64,000 bases of DNA from contig NZ_CP039888.1 of assembly GCF_005221325.1 (NCBI RefSeq), positions 1,984,001 through 2,048,000 on the forward strand. Reading direction: 5' to 3'. The position numbers and the translations under genes are program-made. Positions 18,611-26,530 of the stretch are shown piece after piece. The notes under the pieces are model-generated. The model was not told the DNA's origin, did no database searches, and worked only from the letters and a program-made list of their open reading frames with translations. Positions within the stretch are counted from its first letter, which is position 1, and the number at the start of each line of letters is the position of its first letter. Source of the stretch: Agrobacterium tumefaciens (GTDB taxonomy: Bacteria > Pseudomonadota > Alphaproteobacteria > Rhizobiales > Rhizobiaceae).

Positions 18611-19603
18611 ATGGGCATGCTGGTGGAAGGCGTATGGAAAGACGTCTGGTACGACACCAAGGAAACCAAGGGGCATTTCAAACGCAGCGCCTCGCAATTC
18701 CGCAACTGGGTCACAGTGGATGGCGCAGCCGGCCCCTCCGGAGAAGGCGGTTTCGAGGCGGAGAAGGATCGTTACCACCTCTATGTTTCCTTCGCCTGCC
18801 CGTGGGCACACCGTACGCTGATCTTCCGCAAGCTGAAAAAGCTGGAAGACCTGATCTCGGTCTCCGTCGTTGATCCGCTGATGCTGGAAAACGGCTGGGA
18901 GTTCAAGCCTGAGGGCGAGCGCACGCCGGGCGCGACGCAGGATCACCTGTTCGGCTCCTCCACGCTCTGGCAGGTCTACACGAAAGCGGACCCCAACTAT
19001 TCCGGGCGTGTCACCGTACCGGTCCTCTGGGATAAAAAGCGCGGCACCATTGTCTCCAATGAATCGGCGGAAATCATCCGCATGTTCAACGTGGCCTTCA
19101 ACGACCTCACCGGATCGGACGCGGATTATTACCCCGAGGCGCTGCGCGCCGAGATCGATGCGCTGAACGACGTCATCTACGACACCGTCAATAACGGCGT
19201 CTACAAGGCCGGTTTCGCCACCACGCAGGATGCCTATCAGCAGAATGCGGTGAAGGTGTTCGAAACGCTGGACATGCTGGAAGACCGCCTGAAGGACCGG
19301 CGCTTCCTGTTCGGTTCAGAACAGACGGAAGCGGACTGGCGCCTGTTCACCACGCTGGTGCGGTTCGACCCTGTCTATGTCGGCCATTTCAAATGCAACA
19401 TCCGCCGCATCCACGACTATCCGCATCTGACGGGCTACCTGCGCGATCTCTACCAGACACCGGGCGTGCCTGACACGGTCGATATGCGCCATATCAAGGA
19501 GCATTATTACCGCAGCCACCGCACCATCAATCCGACCGGCGTCGTGCCCATCGGCCCGGAACTGGACCTGACAATGGCCCATGGCCGCGAGGCGCTCGCC
19601 TGA
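18611..19603 (+). CDS. Glutathionyl-hydroquinone reductase (Xi-class GST, YqjG/ECM4 family)
   Basis: A 330-residue enzyme that uses glutathione to reduce glutathionyl-hydroquinones. The catalytic Cys63 sits in FACPWAHRTL (61-70), the hallmark of the family. DHLFGSSTLWQVYTKADPNYSGRVTVP and the ESAEIIRMFN helix of the GST fold follow. Length equals E. coli YqjG (328). The start at 18611 has AAGGAG 6 bases upstream; the frame is open to 18443 without similarity. A short decayed copy of codons about 70-93 lies at 33811-33880. Confidence 0.93.
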   Translation: MGMLVEGVWKDVWYDTKETKGHFKRSASQFRNWVTVDGAAGPSGEGGFEAEKDRYHLYVSFACPWAHRTLIFRKLKKLEDLISVSVVDPLMLENGWEFKPEGERTPGATQDHLFGSSTLWQVYTKADPNYSGRVTVPVLWDKKRGTIVSNESAEIIRMFNVAFNDLTGSDADYYPEALRAEIDALNDVIYDTVNNGVYKAGFATTQDAYQQNAVKVFETLDMLEDRLKDRRFLFGSEQTEADWRLFTTLVRFDPVYVGHFKCNIRRIHDYPHLTGYLRDLYQTPGVPDTVDMRHIKEHYYRSHRTINPTGVVPIGPELDLTMAHGREALA

Positions 19604-19619
19604 CGGAAGCCACCCGCCG

Positions 19620-20111
19620 CTACCAGTGGTCGGCAATTTCCGCTTCGCCGGCAAGCTCGGCAAGGCGGCGGCGGGTGGCGGGTGTCACCCCTTCCGGCAG
19701 GTCTGAAAGCTCGAAAAAGCCGCTTTCGGTAATCTCGTAATCCGGCTTTTTCGGTTGAGTCTGGGTGACATCAAGCCGGTAAAGCGTGACATGATCGCGA
19801 TTGCTGCCCTCCAGATTGAGATAGACGTGGAAAAGCTCCGGCTTTGAGGCCGCTTCGAGATTGCCTTCCTCGCGAATTTCCTTTTGCAGCGCCATCAGCA
19901 GCGTCTCACCACGCTCCACGCCGCCGCCCGGCAGATACCAGCCGGGCAGATAGGTGTGCCGCACCAGAAAAATCCTGCCCTTTTCATCGAAGCAGGCCGC
20001 ACGCACGCCAAGCGTGGCCCCGCGCGTGAGCAGAAAAACGAAATGCAGAAAGCGGATGAAGACACGCATGTGGAACGGACGGGCCTTCTGCCCGGTTGTC
20101 TCGTCATTCAC
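19620..20111 (-). CDS. NUDIX hydrolase
   Basis: A 163-residue NUDIX protein. The box reads GGVERGETLLMALQKE followed by IREEGNL, matching the consensus except Lys for the catalytic-loop Arg and Asn for the last Gly, so activity is likely but not certain. A hydrophobic N-terminal segment (FIRFLHFVFLLTRGATLG) precedes it. It begins with GTG at 20111 behind GGGGAG. Substrate unknown. It is divergent from the metallophosphoesterase. Confidence 0.85.
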   Translation of the reverse strand: MNDETTGQKARPFHMRVFIRFLHFVFLLTRGATLGVRAACFDEKGRIFLVRHTYLPGWYLPGGGVERGETLLMALQKEIREEGNLEAASKPELFHVYLNLEGSNRDHVTLYRLDVTQTQPKKPDYEITESGFFELSDLPEGVTPATRRRLAELAGEAEIADHW

Positions 20112-20177
20112 CCTGGTTTCTCCCCGCTGGCAGGCTTTTATTGGACGTGCCGCATATCATAGGTTATCTCTGCCGCC

Positions 20178-21128
20178 ATGTTCAAACTTGCGCATATTTC
20201 AGACGTCCATTTAGGGCCATTGCCAAAGCTCACTTTCCGGGAACTTGCATCCAAGCGTATCACCGGTTTCGTCAACTGGCACCGCAACCGCCGCAAGCAT
20301 CTCTTCACCGATACGCTGGAAAAACTGCTCGACGATCTCGAGACAAAATCACCGGACCATCTGGCTATTACCGGCGATCTCGTCAATCTTGCGACGGGCA
20401 TCGAAATCCGCGCCGCCGCCGACTGGCTGGAGGAAGTGGGTGAGCCTGAAAAGACCTCCGTCGTTCCCGGCAATCACGACGCCTATGTGTCCGGCGCGCA
20501 CGACAAGGCCATGCAGGCCTGGTATCCTTACGTGCGCGGTGACGGCGACCCCGCGGAATGGGACGACGACCGCAAGATTTTCCCTTATATGCGGGTGCGC
20601 GGCCCGGTGGCGCTGATCGGCTGTTCCACCTCGATTGCCACGCCGCCCTTCTCCGCGACAGGATATTTTGGCAACCGGCAGGCCCGCGCCACGGCGGAGC
20701 TGCTGAAAAAAGCCGGTGAACAGGGCTTGTTCCGCGTTGTGATGATCCATCATCCGCCGATCCGGGGTGCGGCTGCCGCTCATAAACGCATGTTCGGCAT
20801 GCGCCGTTTTGCAGCCGCGCTCGGCGTCGGCGGCGCGGAGCTTGTGCTGCATGGTCATACGCATTTGAACACGGTCTATTGGCTGAACACCCATCACGGG
20901 GAAGACCACATCCCGGTCGTCGGCATTGCCTCCGCCAGCCAGGGACCGGGCGGCGAAAAACCGCGCGCGGCCTATAATCTTTTCAACATTTCCGGCGGTC
21001 CCGGCACCTGGAACGTCGCCTGCGAACGGCATAGCCTCAATGAGACGGGGACGGGTGTGGCGCTTGAGGATATCAGGGTGTTTTATGAAAACGGGCGGCC
21101 GCTGGGGTTTCCGCGGTTGGGGGAATAG
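20178..21128 (+). CDS. Calcineurin-like metallophosphoesterase
   Basis: A 316-residue dinuclear-metal phosphoesterase with every block of the family: ISDVHLG (7-13), GDLVN, PGNHDAY, MIHHPP and HGHTHLN. These supply the Asp, Asn and His ligands. Substrates in the family range from nucleotides to phospholipid headgroups and are not predictable here. No signal peptide is seen, so it is cytoplasmic. The coding region ends just before a large palindromic repeat that separates it from leuA. Confidence 0.9.
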   Translation: MFKLAHISDVHLGPLPKLTFRELASKRITGFVNWHRNRRKHLFTDTLEKLLDDLETKSPDHLAITGDLVNLATGIEIRAAADWLEEVGEPEKTSVVPGNHDAYVSGAHDKAMQAWYPYVRGDGDPAEWDDDRKIFPYMRVRGPVALIGCSTSIATPPFSATGYFGNRQARATAELLKKAGEQGLFRVVMIHHPPIRGAAAAHKRMFGMRRFAAALGVGGAELVLHGHTHLNTVYWLNTHHGEDHIPVVGIASASQGPGGEKPRAAYNLFNISGGPGTWNVACERHSLNETGTGVALEDIRVFYENGRPLGFPRLGE

Positions 21129-21160
21129 AGGCCGGGCAGTGATGTCAGTGGGTGTGGTTC

Positions 21161-21316
21161 ACCCCCCTCTGCCCTGCCGGGCATCTCCCCCTCAAGGGGG
21201 GAGATCGGCAAGAGGCGCTACCACCATTTCATTCTGGAGCATCAAGATGGCCGAGGGCTCGCCTCGGATCTATCTCCCCCCTTGAGGGGGAGATGCCCGG
21301 CAGGGCAGAGGGGGGT
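21161..21316. repeat. Palindromic element with 45-bp perfect inverted arms
   Basis: Bases 21161-21205 are an exact reverse complement of 21272-21316, leaving a 66-base centre. Each arm contains its own smaller palindrome (ATCTCCCCCTCAAGGGGG...). It lies between the convergent metallophosphoesterase and leuA genes, 32 and 23 bases from their stops. No transposase is present. It may act as a bidirectional transcription stop and looks like a dispersed MITE-like or REP-type repeat. Confidence 0.85.
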
Positions 21317-21339
21317 AAAGCCCCACCCTAAAAGCAAGC

Positions 21340-23049
21340 TTACTTCGCCCGCTCTTCCAGCACCCGATTGGCCGCCGAAACAATCGCCTCCAGCGACGCC
21401 GCCACGATATTCGTGTTGATCCCCGCCCCGAACAGCTTACCCCCCGGATGCTCCATTTCGACATAGGCGATAGCCGAGGCATTCGAGCCATGCTGCAGCG
21501 AATGCTCCGAATAATCATTCACCGACAGATCAATGCCGAGATAGACCGAGAGCGCATTGATGAACCCGTCGATAGGACCGGTTCCCTTGCCCTCGATGCG
21601 TTTCACCTCGCCATTGTCGGTGATTTCGGCAGCGACGATACGCACGCCCTTGAAATCGCCGGCCGGATAGGTGTGGTGATCGACGAACTTGATGCGCGCA
21701 TTCGGCTGCGTCACATAGCGCTCGATAAAGCGCTCATAGATGCGCTTGGCCGGCAATTCCACACCCTCTTCATCGGTGATGCGCTGGATCTCCTCGCGGA
21801 ACTCCACCTGCAGGTTGCGCGGCAGGTTGATGCCGTAATCCTGCTGCAGAATATAGGCGATGCCACCTTTGCCGGACTGCGAGTTGATGCGGATGATCGC
21901 CTCGTAGGAACGGCCGACATCCTTCGGGTCGATCGGCAGATAGGGCACTTCCCAGACGGGATGATTGGCAACCTTGATCGCCTTCATGCCCTTGTTGATC
22001 GCATCCTGATGCGAGCCGGAAAACGCCGTGTAGACCAGTTCGCCGACATAAGGGTGGCGCTCGGGGATCGTCATCTCGTTGGAATATTCATAGACCGCCT
22101 TGATGCGCTCGATATCGCGGCAATCCAGTTCCGGATCGACGCCCTGCGTATACATGTTCAGCGCCAGCGTCACGACATCGACATTGCCGGTGCGCTCGCC
22201 GTTACCAAACAGCGTGCCTTCGACGCGGTCCGCACCGGCCATCAGGCCCAGCTCGGTCGCGGCGATGCCCGTGCCGCGGTCATTATGAGGATGCAGCGAG
22301 ATGATGACGTTTTCGCGATTATCGATATTGCGGCACATCCATTCGATCTGGTCGGCATAGATGTTCGGCGTCGCCATTTCCACCGTGGAAGGCAGGTTCA
22401 GGATCAGCTTGTTATCCGCCGTCGGCTTCACAACCTCGACCACCGCGTTGCAGATTTCCAGCGCCACTTCCAGCTCGGTGCCGGTAAAACTCTCAGGCGA
22501 ATATTCGAAGCGGAAACCGCCGCCGGCCTTGGCTGCCATGTCAGTAATCATCTTGGCCGCATCGACGGCGATTTGCTTGATGCCGTGTACATCCTTGCCG
22601 AACACCACGCGGCGCTGCAGTTCAGAGGTTGAATTGTAGAAGTGGATGATCGGCTTGTTGGCGCCTTCCAGTGCTTCAAACGTGCGGGTGATCAGTTCCG
22701 GGCGGCACTGCACCAGCACCTGCAGGGACACGTCGTCAGGCACATTGCCCTGTTCCACGCACCAGCGGGCGAAATCAAAGTCGGTCTGCGAGGCCGACGG
22801 GAAACCGATTTCGATTTCCTTGAAGCCCATTTCGAGCAGCAGCTTGAACATGCGGGCCTTGCGGTCGTGGCCCATGGGGTTGACCAGCGACTGGTTGCCA
22901 TCGCGCAGATCCACCGAACACCAGATCGGCGCCTTCTCGATGGTCTTGCCCGGCCAGGTGCGGTCAGGGATATTGATGGTCGGGTAAGGGCGATACTTCA
23001 CGCTCGCGTCGTTCATGCCCTTGGAAATATTGGTGATCTTGCCGTCCAT
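21340..23049 (-). CDS. leuA: 2-isopropylmalate synthase
   Basis: First committed enzyme of leucine synthesis: acetyl-CoA plus 2-oxoisovalerate gives 2-isopropylmalate. The 569-residue product is the longer LeuA type shared with yeast LEU4. Visible are the HMGL-like catalytic barrel (CSVDLRDGNQSL near residue 44, the metal-binding HPHNDRGTGIAATELG stretch) and the C-terminal LeuA regulatory domain (from about 430), which normally mediates leucine feedback. AAGGAGGA precedes the ATG. A Leu-rich leader peptide with a strong stem-loop lies upstream on the same strand, so transcription attenuation by charged tRNA-Leu is likely. Confidence 0.95.
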   Translation of the reverse strand: MDGKITNISKGMNDASVKYRPYPTINIPDRTWPGKTIEKAPIWCSVDLRDGNQSLVNPMGHDRKARMFKLLLEMGFKEIEIGFPSASQTDFDFARWCVEQGNVPDDVSLQVLVQCRPELITRTFEALEGANKPIIHFYNSTSELQRRVVFGKDVHGIKQIAVDAAKMITDMAAKAGGGFRFEYSPESFTGTELEVALEICNAVVEVVKPTADNKLILNLPSTVEMATPNIYADQIEWMCRNIDNRENVIISLHPHNDRGTGIAATELGLMAGADRVEGTLFGNGERTGNVDVVTLALNMYTQGVDPELDCRDIERIKAVYEYSNEMTIPERHPYVGELVYTAFSGSHQDAINKGMKAIKVANHPVWEVPYLPIDPKDVGRSYEAIIRINSQSGKGGIAYILQQDYGINLPRNLQVEFREEIQRITDEEGVELPAKRIYERFIERYVTQPNARIKFVDHHTYPAGDFKGVRIVAAEITDNGEVKRIEGKGTGPIDGFINALSVYLGIDLSVNDYSEHSLQHGSNASAIAYVEMEHPGGKLFGAGINTNIVAASLEAIVSAANRVLEERAK

Positions 23050-23102
23050 GTCGCGTCCTCCTTGCGCAGTCCGCGGGCGTCTGGAGCCATCGGCGGGTGC
23101 GC

Positions 23103-23116
23103 GGCCCTCAAGGGCC
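23103..23116 (-). promoter_or_regulatory. Perfect GGCCCT/AGGGCC hairpin in the leuA 5' region
   Basis: A 6-base stem with a 2-base loop, 53 bases before the leuA start codon. It may take part in the attenuation fold or shield the leuA ribosome binding region. Confidence 0.4.
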
Positions 23117-23145
23117 TAAATCCAGTATAAAATGAGATTTCGAGA

Positions 23146-23192
23146 TGAGGAGCGTTTGCGCCAGCGGGCTTTCGGCCGCCGGGCGCTCCTCA
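23146..23192 (-). promoter_or_regulatory. Candidate leuA attenuator stem-loop
   Basis: TGAGGAGCG (23192-23184, minus strand) pairs perfectly with CGCTCCTCA (23154-23146), with a further GC-rich inner hairpin. The stem begins at the leader peptide's TGA stop, the correct place for a ribosome-sensitive structure. A T-rich stretch (CATTTTATA, about 23133-23125) follows, but some 12 bases downstream rather than abutting the stem, so the terminator form is uncertain. Confidence 0.6.
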
Positions 23193-23309
23193 CTGGACCC
23201 GGCAACCGCGTGTAAGGTCGAGGCTAAGAAGCGAGAGTGCACCGCACGGCGAGGCCTTCGCAGAAATCTGCGCGCTCATGCCGGAAATGGTTTCAATGCG
23301 GTTGCTCAT
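23190..23309 (-). CDS. Leu-rich leader peptide (leuL candidate)
   Basis: A 39-codon frame on the leuA strand: MSNRIETISGMSAQ at the start, then at codons 25-32 LSLLSLDL, i.e. five Leu in eight codons, all CTC or CTT and none CTG. It ends with TGA at the foot of a strong stem-loop. The ATG lies 7 bases after a TATACA -10 element, so it is probably translated leaderless, like trpL at 45910. An in-frame ATG at 23279 gives a 29-residue alternative. The role inferred is attenuation control of leuA by leucyl-tRNA supply. Confidence 0.7.
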   Translation of the reverse strand: MSNRIETISGMSAQISAKASPCGALSLLSLDLTRGCRVQ

Positions 23310-23316
23310 GGCGACG

Positions 23317-23345
23317 TGTATAAACAGCGGCTGGCGGTCTGACAA
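23317..23345 (-). promoter_or_regulatory. Promoter of the leu leader/leuA unit
   Basis: On the minus strand TTGTCA (23345-23340), a 17-base spacer, and TATACA (23322-23317) form a near-consensus sigma70 promoter. The expected start nucleotide falls at or next to the leader ATG at 23309. Confidence 0.75.
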
Positions 23346-23366
23346 GTGATCTTGTGCGGTACGGCC

Positions 23367-23609
23367 TTATTTTCCGACCCTGCCGGTCTCCAGCCTTTCG
23401 GCGATCCATTTAGCCATAAGGGACTGACGCGTCATGCCAAGGCGTGCTGCCTCCGCATCCACTCTGCGCAAAACCTTTTCAGGAAGATCGATATCGACAT
23501 GGACCATTTCCAAGCCGGGACGGCCAGCCTTCGACCAGTCGATATAATCGTCCAAATCTTCGCCATCGTCGAATTTCTTGTCGAAATCTTCAGCGTTGAT
23601 CGTCTTCAT
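23367..23609 (-). CDS. brnA: BrnA family antitoxin
   Basis: An 80-residue protein with the BrnA layout: an acidic N-terminal toxin-binding part (INAEDFDKKFDDGEDL...) and a C-terminal ribbon-helix-helix DNA-binding part (VDIDLPEKVLRRVDAEAARL, GMTRQSLMAKWIAERL). It should neutralise BrnT and repress the pair's own promoter. The start at 23609 lies inside the end of brnT (20-base overlap), the usual toxin-first order for this family. Confidence 0.85.
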   Translation of the reverse strand: MKTINAEDFDKKFDDGEDLDDYIDWSKAGRPGLEMVHVDIDLPEKVLRRVDAEAARLGMTRQSLMAKWIAERLETGRVGK

Positions 23610-23859
23610 AACGCTGCTTCTCCTTGTCTCTGGAACGCCTGACGGAAATGATTCGCAACCGGTCATTCCTGTAGGTGTAAACCGCGCTCCAGCACTTTCC
23701 TCGCAATTGCGCGATCATAATATACCGCTCTTCCGAAGTGGTTTCGAGAGGAACGACGAGTCTTTTCTTGTCCAGCCAAAGCGCTCTTGCTTCGACGAAA
23801 TCTATTCCATGTTTGTCTTTGTTACTTTCACTTTTGGCAGGATCGAATTCGAAATCCAT
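23590..23859 (-). CDS. brnT: BrnT family ribonuclease toxin
   Basis: An 89-residue protein matching BrnT (RelE-like fold): FEFDPAKSESNKDKHGIDF at the N terminus, an ERYIMIAQL strand, YTYRNDRLRIISVRRSR near the C terminus. BrnT cleaves RNA and is held in check by BrnA. It is first in the toxin-antitoxin operon, located between leuA and a BenE-type transporter. Confidence 0.87.
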   Translation of the reverse strand: MDFEFDPAKSESNKDKHGIDFVEARALWLDKKRLVVPLETTSEERYIMIAQLRGKCWSAVYTYRNDRLRIISVRRSRDKEKQRYEDDQR

Positions 23860-23893
23860 AAATAATATTTCTTTAAAACAATAAGCATCCTAT

Positions 23894-25072
23894 CTAACCA
23901 CGCTTCACCACCCGCTGCAACGCCATCATCAAACCGCCGCCAATCAGCCCCCAGAACGCCCCGGAAACGCCGGCGAAAGAGAGGCCGGACGCCGTGATGA
24001 GGAAGGTGATGGCCGCCGCTTCACGGGTTTCCGGCTCCTTGAAGGCCGCGACGGCCGACCCGGAAAAGGCGCCGACCAGCGCCAGCCCCGCTACTGCCTG
24101 AATGAGGACAGGCGGCGCCAGCGCCACGAAGGCCGTGACGGCACCGGCCAGCAGGCCGAAGATGATATAACCGACACCGGCGATGATGGCCGCCCAGTAG
24201 CGCCGTTTCGGATCGGGATGGGCATCCTCGCCCGCGCACATCGCGGCCGTGATTGCCGCAAGATTGACCGCGTGGCCGCCGAAGGGCGCTGAAAGCAGCG
24301 AGAAAAAACCGCTCGCGGCGAAAAGCGGTCCTGGCTGCGGATCGTAATGATTGACCTTCAGCACCGCGATGCCCGGGATGTTCTGCGAGGCCATGGTGAC
24401 GATGAAGAGCGGCAGCGCGATGGAGACGACGGCGTGCAGGCTGAAGGTGGGCGTCACCCATTCCATCGGCGGCGTCAGCGATTGCGCCACGCTGTCGAGA
24501 GCGCCCACAGGAATATCGACACCAAAGATCATCACCAGCACGAAGGCCGCAAGCGCCGCGGGCACGGCGAAAAGCCGCCGGAACGCCCCCACCACGATCC
24601 AGGCGAGGATGATCGGCAGGCCGAGCGCCGGGTTGAAACCGATTGCCTTGATCGGTGCATAACACAGGCCGATGATAACCCCGGAGAGCATGGCATTGGC
24701 AAGCGGCGCGGGAATGGAGGCCACCGCCCGTCCGAGCGGTTTGAACAGCCCGGCAACGATGATCAGGATCGCGCAGACGACAAAGCCGCCGACAGCCGCC
24801 GGGAACCCACCCTCGATCACCCCCGTGGTCGCTAGCAGGGCGCCTCCGGGCGTCGACCAGGCCATGCTGATGGGCATCCTTGTGGCGAAGGACAGAATGA
24901 TGGCACACAGGCCCATCGCCACCGAAAGCACCATCAGCCCCGATGCCGCCTGGAAATCCGTCGCACCGACAGCCTTCAGGCCCTGCAATATGACGGCGAA
25001 AGAGCTGGCAAAACCGACAAAGGCGGTCAGGCAGCCCATGAACAGGCTCTGGACGGAAAAATCTTTCAGCAT
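23894..25072 (-). CDS. BenE family benzoate/H+ symporter-like transporter
   Basis: A 392-residue, very hydrophobic protein of the BenE family (TC 2.A.46). Characteristic stretches are visible: MPISMAWSTPGGALLATTG (about 65-84), IPAPLANAMLSGVIIGLCYAPI, and GGHAVNLAAITAAMCAGEDAHPD. BenE imports benzoate in some soil bacteria, but no benzoate catabolic genes lie nearby, so the true substrate is open. It is monocistronic by spacing. Confidence 0.88.
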   Translation of the reverse strand: MLKDFSVQSLFMGCLTAFVGFASSFAVILQGLKAVGATDFQAASGLMVLSVAMGLCAIILSFATRMPISMAWSTPGGALLATTGVIEGGFPAAVGGFVVCAILIIVAGLFKPLGRAVASIPAPLANAMLSGVIIGLCYAPIKAIGFNPALGLPIILAWIVVGAFRRLFAVPAALAAFVLVMIFGVDIPVGALDSVAQSLTPPMEWVTPTFSLHAVVSIALPLFIVTMASQNIPGIAVLKVNHYDPQPGPLFAASGFFSLLSAPFGGHAVNLAAITAAMCAGEDAHPDPKRRYWAAIIAGVGYIIFGLLAGAVTAFVALAPPVLIQAVAGLALVGAFSGSAVAAFKEPETREAAAITFLITASGLSFAGVSGAFWGLIGGGLMMALQRVVKRG

Positions 25073-25155
25073 GGCGGTTCCCGGATCTTCTGTTTCTTCT
25101 GAAGATCAAAAAACCCAACCGCTGGCAAGATGCGCGGCGGGCGAACAGGTACGCC

Positions 25156-25800
25156 TCACCACCGCAGCAGGCGTGAACCGGCAAAAGCGCCGATCACACC
25201 GGTCACGAGAATGCCGAGCGAGTACCAGATCAGCACGAAAGCCATGCCGTTTTCTGTGCAAAACCACGAATAGACCCAGGCCCCCGCCGCACCGGCCGCA
25301 AGGCCGGCGGCAAAACCCGCAAGCGTGGGATCGGCGGGAGCAGAGCGTTTGAGAACTGCGAAATTCGCCAGAAACAAAGGCAGCGCGAAAGCGACGATCA
25401 GGAGCGGGCAATGCAGCGCCGATGACCCGAGAATGAGAGTGCGATAGGTGCCCGGCAGGGCAAATCCAAGCTGGACGAGCGCTATGACAGACATGGCGAC
25501 AAAAATCACGGCAAGCCAGGCGAACAGGCCGCCTCTGTCGCCATCCGGCCGCGCAAGACGCATGACGGCCAGAAATGCCGTCAGGGCCAGCAGGGCATTA
25601 TAGGCGGATTTGACCCAGAAACCGGGTTCGGTCATCGCGTCACTCATATCCCTGCGCAGCCCCAGAAAGAGGAGCATCATGACGAGCGAGAAGCCGAGCG
25701 CCGGCAAGGCGGCGCGCACCAGCCTGCGCTCCAGCGCAAAGGCGGTTACGGGTTTCAGATCACCCGCCAGTTTTTCGATGATGTCTTCCGTCTTCCTCAT
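25156..25800 (-). CDS. NrsF family anti-sigma factor (DUF1109)
   Basis: A 214-residue membrane protein with an N-terminal cytoplasmic tail and six hydrophobic segments, fitting NrsF/DUF1109, which holds SigF-type ECF sigma factors at the membrane. Conserved Cys near the middle (LHCPLLIVAF) and end (WFCTENG) are typical of members that sense metal or redox stress. Its ATG overlaps the stop of the sigma gene (ATGA), so the two are translationally coupled. Confidence 0.87.
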   Translation of the reverse strand: MRKTEDIIEKLAGDLKPVTAFALERRLVRAALPALGFSLVMMLLFLGLRRDMSDAMTEPGFWVKSAYNALLALTAFLAVMRLARPDGDRGGLFAWLAVIFVAMSVIALVQLGFALPGTYRTLILGSSALHCPLLIVAFALPLFLANFAVLKRSAPADPTLAGFAAGLAAGAAGAWVYSWFCTENGMAFVLIWYSLGILVTGVIGAFAGSRLLRW

Positions 25801-26345
25801 GTGTCCCCCCGCAACTTTGCCGCCAGGACTTTCAGCGTTCTGTGAATACCGACCCTCGCCGCAAGCTCGGTCTGGCCGGATTTTTCCGCCGCTTCGGCGA
25901 TCGACTGGCCTTCGAGCTTTACCCTTCGGATAAGATCGCGTTGCCGCTCCGGCAACTCATCGAGCAGCCGCTCCACATCCATGCGGGCCATGACCGCATC
26001 GACGGACGGCTCCGCCTCCAGTGTTTCGTCGAGTTCGACTTCCGAGAGCATGCGCCTGCCCCTGCCCCTGTAGTGATCGATGAGCTTGTAGCGCGCTATC
26101 GAGAAGAACCATGCCGTAAACGGTCGCGCACGATCGTAGGTCTCCCGCTTGGCGTGAAGGGACAACAGAGTTTCCTGCACAAGATCTTCCACATCGGCTC
26201 GAGCCGCATCGGCCATACGCCGGCCGTAATAGGCGACCAGCAGCCGCCTCAAGGCATGGAGCAAATGCCTGTAGGAGGCTTCGTCCCCATCAAGGGAACG
26301 CAGCATCAGCATTTTCAGTGTTTCTTCCGAAGGGCTGCCAGTCAT
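25797..26345 (-). CDS. ECF-family RNA polymerase sigma factor (SigF-like)
   Basis: A 182-residue sigma factor with region 2 (VEDLVQETLLSLHAKRETYD, then PFTAWFFSIARYKLIDHYRG) and region 4 (LPERQRDLIRRVKLEGQSIAEAAE). The pairing with NrsF places it with Caulobacter SigF, which responds to chromate, cadmium and oxidants. The ATG at 26345 is chosen because upstream sequence lacks similarity and holds the candidate promoter. It probably drives itself and the divergent repeat protein. Confidence 0.9.
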   Translation of the reverse strand: MTGSPSEETLKMLMLRSLDGDEASYRHLLHALRRLLVAYYGRRMADAARADVEDLVQETLLSLHAKRETYDRARPFTAWFFSIARYKLIDHYRGRGRRMLSEVELDETLEAEPSVDAVMARMDVERLLDELPERQRDLIRRVKLEGQSIAEAAEKSGQTELAARVGIHRTLKVLAAKLRGDT

Positions 26346-26361
26346 CGTCACTATCGGGTTA

Positions 26362-26386
26362 TTCGCAATCCGCAGGGTATTGTTAC
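26362..26386 (-). promoter_or_regulatory. ECF-type promoter of the sigma/nrsF operon
   Basis: On the minus strand GTAACA (26386-26381), a 15-base spacer, and CGAA (26365-26362) match the GTAAC/CGAA form of SigF-class promoters. It lies about 17 bases before the sigma start codon, fitting autoregulation. Confidence 0.6.
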
Positions 26387-26440
26387 ATAGTGGCTTTAAA
26401 AAAATCTCGCCCGAACTTGTCGTCACAACCGCGTGAAGAT

Positions 26441-26466
26441 GTAACGGTCGGCTGGTCGCGGCCGAA
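26441..26466 (+). promoter_or_regulatory. ECF-type promoter of the MXKDX repeat gene
   Basis: GTAACG (26441-26446), a 16-base spacer and CGAA (26463-26466) match the divergent promoter upstream of the sigma gene. It lies 64 bases before the start of the Met-Lys-Asp repeat protein. Confidence 0.6.
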
Positions 26467-26530
26467 TGGACAATCGTGAACTCCCGGCACGATGCCGGCG
26501 GACACACAACGACGTCCAGAGGAGACCTTC

